DNA from: Niallia sp. Man26
GTDB taxonomy: Bacteria > Bacillota > Bacilli > Bacillales > Cytobacillaceae
NCBI RefSeq assembly: GCF_022049065.2
Contig: NZ_CP095743.1
Span: 325,001-389,000 of the forward strand
DNA: 64,000 nt
Direction: 5' to 3'
The position numbers were made by a program, and so were the translations under genes. Positions 63,704-64,000 of this stretch are shown piece after piece. Below the pieces are notes generated by a model, which saw only the letters and a list, made by a program, of their open reading frames with translations, ran no database searches and was not told the origin of the DNA. The stretch's first letter is position 1. Each line of letters begins with the position of its first letter.

Positions 63704-64000
63704 ATGAAGGTACTCGTAATCGGCCGTGGTGGAAGAGAGCATACGATTTGCACAAAAATTAAAGAAAGCAAATTAGTTGAAACTATCTTTGTAGCACCAG
63801 GCAATGTAGGAATGACAGATGTTGCCGAACGCGTTTCAATTGAAGAGACAGAAGTAGATAAGCTTGTTGAATTTGCTCTAGATAATAAAGTGGACCTGAC
63901 GGTAGTAGGACCTGAAGTTCCTTTGCTGTTAGGTGTTGTTGATAAATTGGAGGCTGCTGGGCTGAAGGTTTTCGGACCAAGGCAAAAAGCAGCAGAAATT
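63704..64000 (+). CDS. purD: Phosphoribosylamine-glycine ligase PurD, cut by the window edge
   Basis: First 99 codons only. MKVLVIGRGGREHTICTKIKES and the segment DLTVVGPEVPLLLGVVDKLEAAGLKVFGP are the ATP-grasp PurD N-terminal domain (cited short: VIGRGGREHT, VVGPEVPLL). GGAGGATGGAA precedes; an ATG at 63701 is one codon upstream. Last gene of the operon in Bacillus. Confidence 0.95.
   Translation, partial: MKVLVIGRGGREHTICTKIKESKLVETIFVAPGNVGMTDVAERVSIEETEVDKLVEFALDNKVDLTVVGPEVPLLLGVVDKLEAAGLKVFGPRQKAAEI

Overview
The window is a chromosomal stretch of a low-to-mid GC endospore-former type Firmicute, a Bacillaceae (Bacillus sensu lato). The reasons are the gene order and the regulatory elements. 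The left end follows the Bacillus subtilis order ydiF-moaC-rex-ydiK-ydiL-groES-groEL. The right half follows yeaC-yeaD-yebA-guaA-pbuG ... yebE-yebG-purEKBCSQLFMNHD. CIRCE, PurR boxes, G-box riboswitches and a GlcT/ptsG antiterminator leader are all present. The species cannot be fixed from sequence reading alone; the 16S gene looks like a Niallia/Cytobacillus-type Bacillus, which is only an impression.

Layout. 1-4.0 kb: ABC-F ATPase (minus strand, cut by the window edge), moaC, rex, and ydiK/ydiL on the minus strand; the tatAy-tatCy pair that sits here in B. subtilis is absent. 4.3-6.3 kb: CIRCE-controlled groES-groEL. 6.6-11.9 kb: a C4-dicarboxylate/citrate-type two-component system, a KdgT-family carboxylate permease and an NAD-type malic enzyme, read here as a malate uptake and decarboxylation module. 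12.0-18.2 kb: an AT-rich accessory module with an OmpR-type two-component system, a secreted PepSY-like protein and a MacB/FtsX-type ABC exporter. 18.3-24.5 kb: a 5-oxoproline (pyroglutamate) locus with an IclR regulator, pxpA, DUF969-DUF979 membrane proteins, pcp, and pxpB-pxpC. Its three transcription units each carry the same TTCCGA-N3-TCGGAA type operator, so it reads as one regulon. 24.5-29 kb: a small conserved-looking ORF, an RsbR-like STAS protein, a manganese catalase, a small cysteine-containing protein and a PAS-GGDEF-EAL protein. 29.2-35.1 kb: a TerD-zinc ribbon-TerB fusion followed by MoxR ATPase, DUF58 and transglutaminase genes in tight array.

35.3-38.9 kb: guaA and pbuG, each behind a guanine-type riboswitch with terminator; pbuG also has a PurR box pair. 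39.0-42.2 kb: glcT and ptsG with a RAT/terminator leader. 42.2-47.7 kb: a complete rrn operon (tandem promoters, 16S, 23S, 5S, no tRNA). 47.7-50.9 kb: a sugar ABC importer (binding protein and two permeases, no ATPase) behind a promoter with a LacI-type palindrome. 51.0-64.0 kb: yebE, yebG, then the purine operon (PurR boxes, promoter, third guanine riboswitch, purE to a purD cut by the right edge).

Functionally the right half is a purine control centre: the de novo operon, GMP synthase and the hypoxanthine/guanine permease all respond to guanine through riboswitches, and two of them also respond to PurR. Compared with B. subtilis, glcT-ptsG, an rrn operon and a sugar importer are inserted between pbuG and yebE. 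The best candidates for new biology are the three-operator 5-oxoproline regulon with its DUF969/DUF979 putative transporter, the KdgT-like permease in a malate context with a tandem 10-bp repeat in its promoter region, and the TerD-TerB fusion in front of the MoxR operon.
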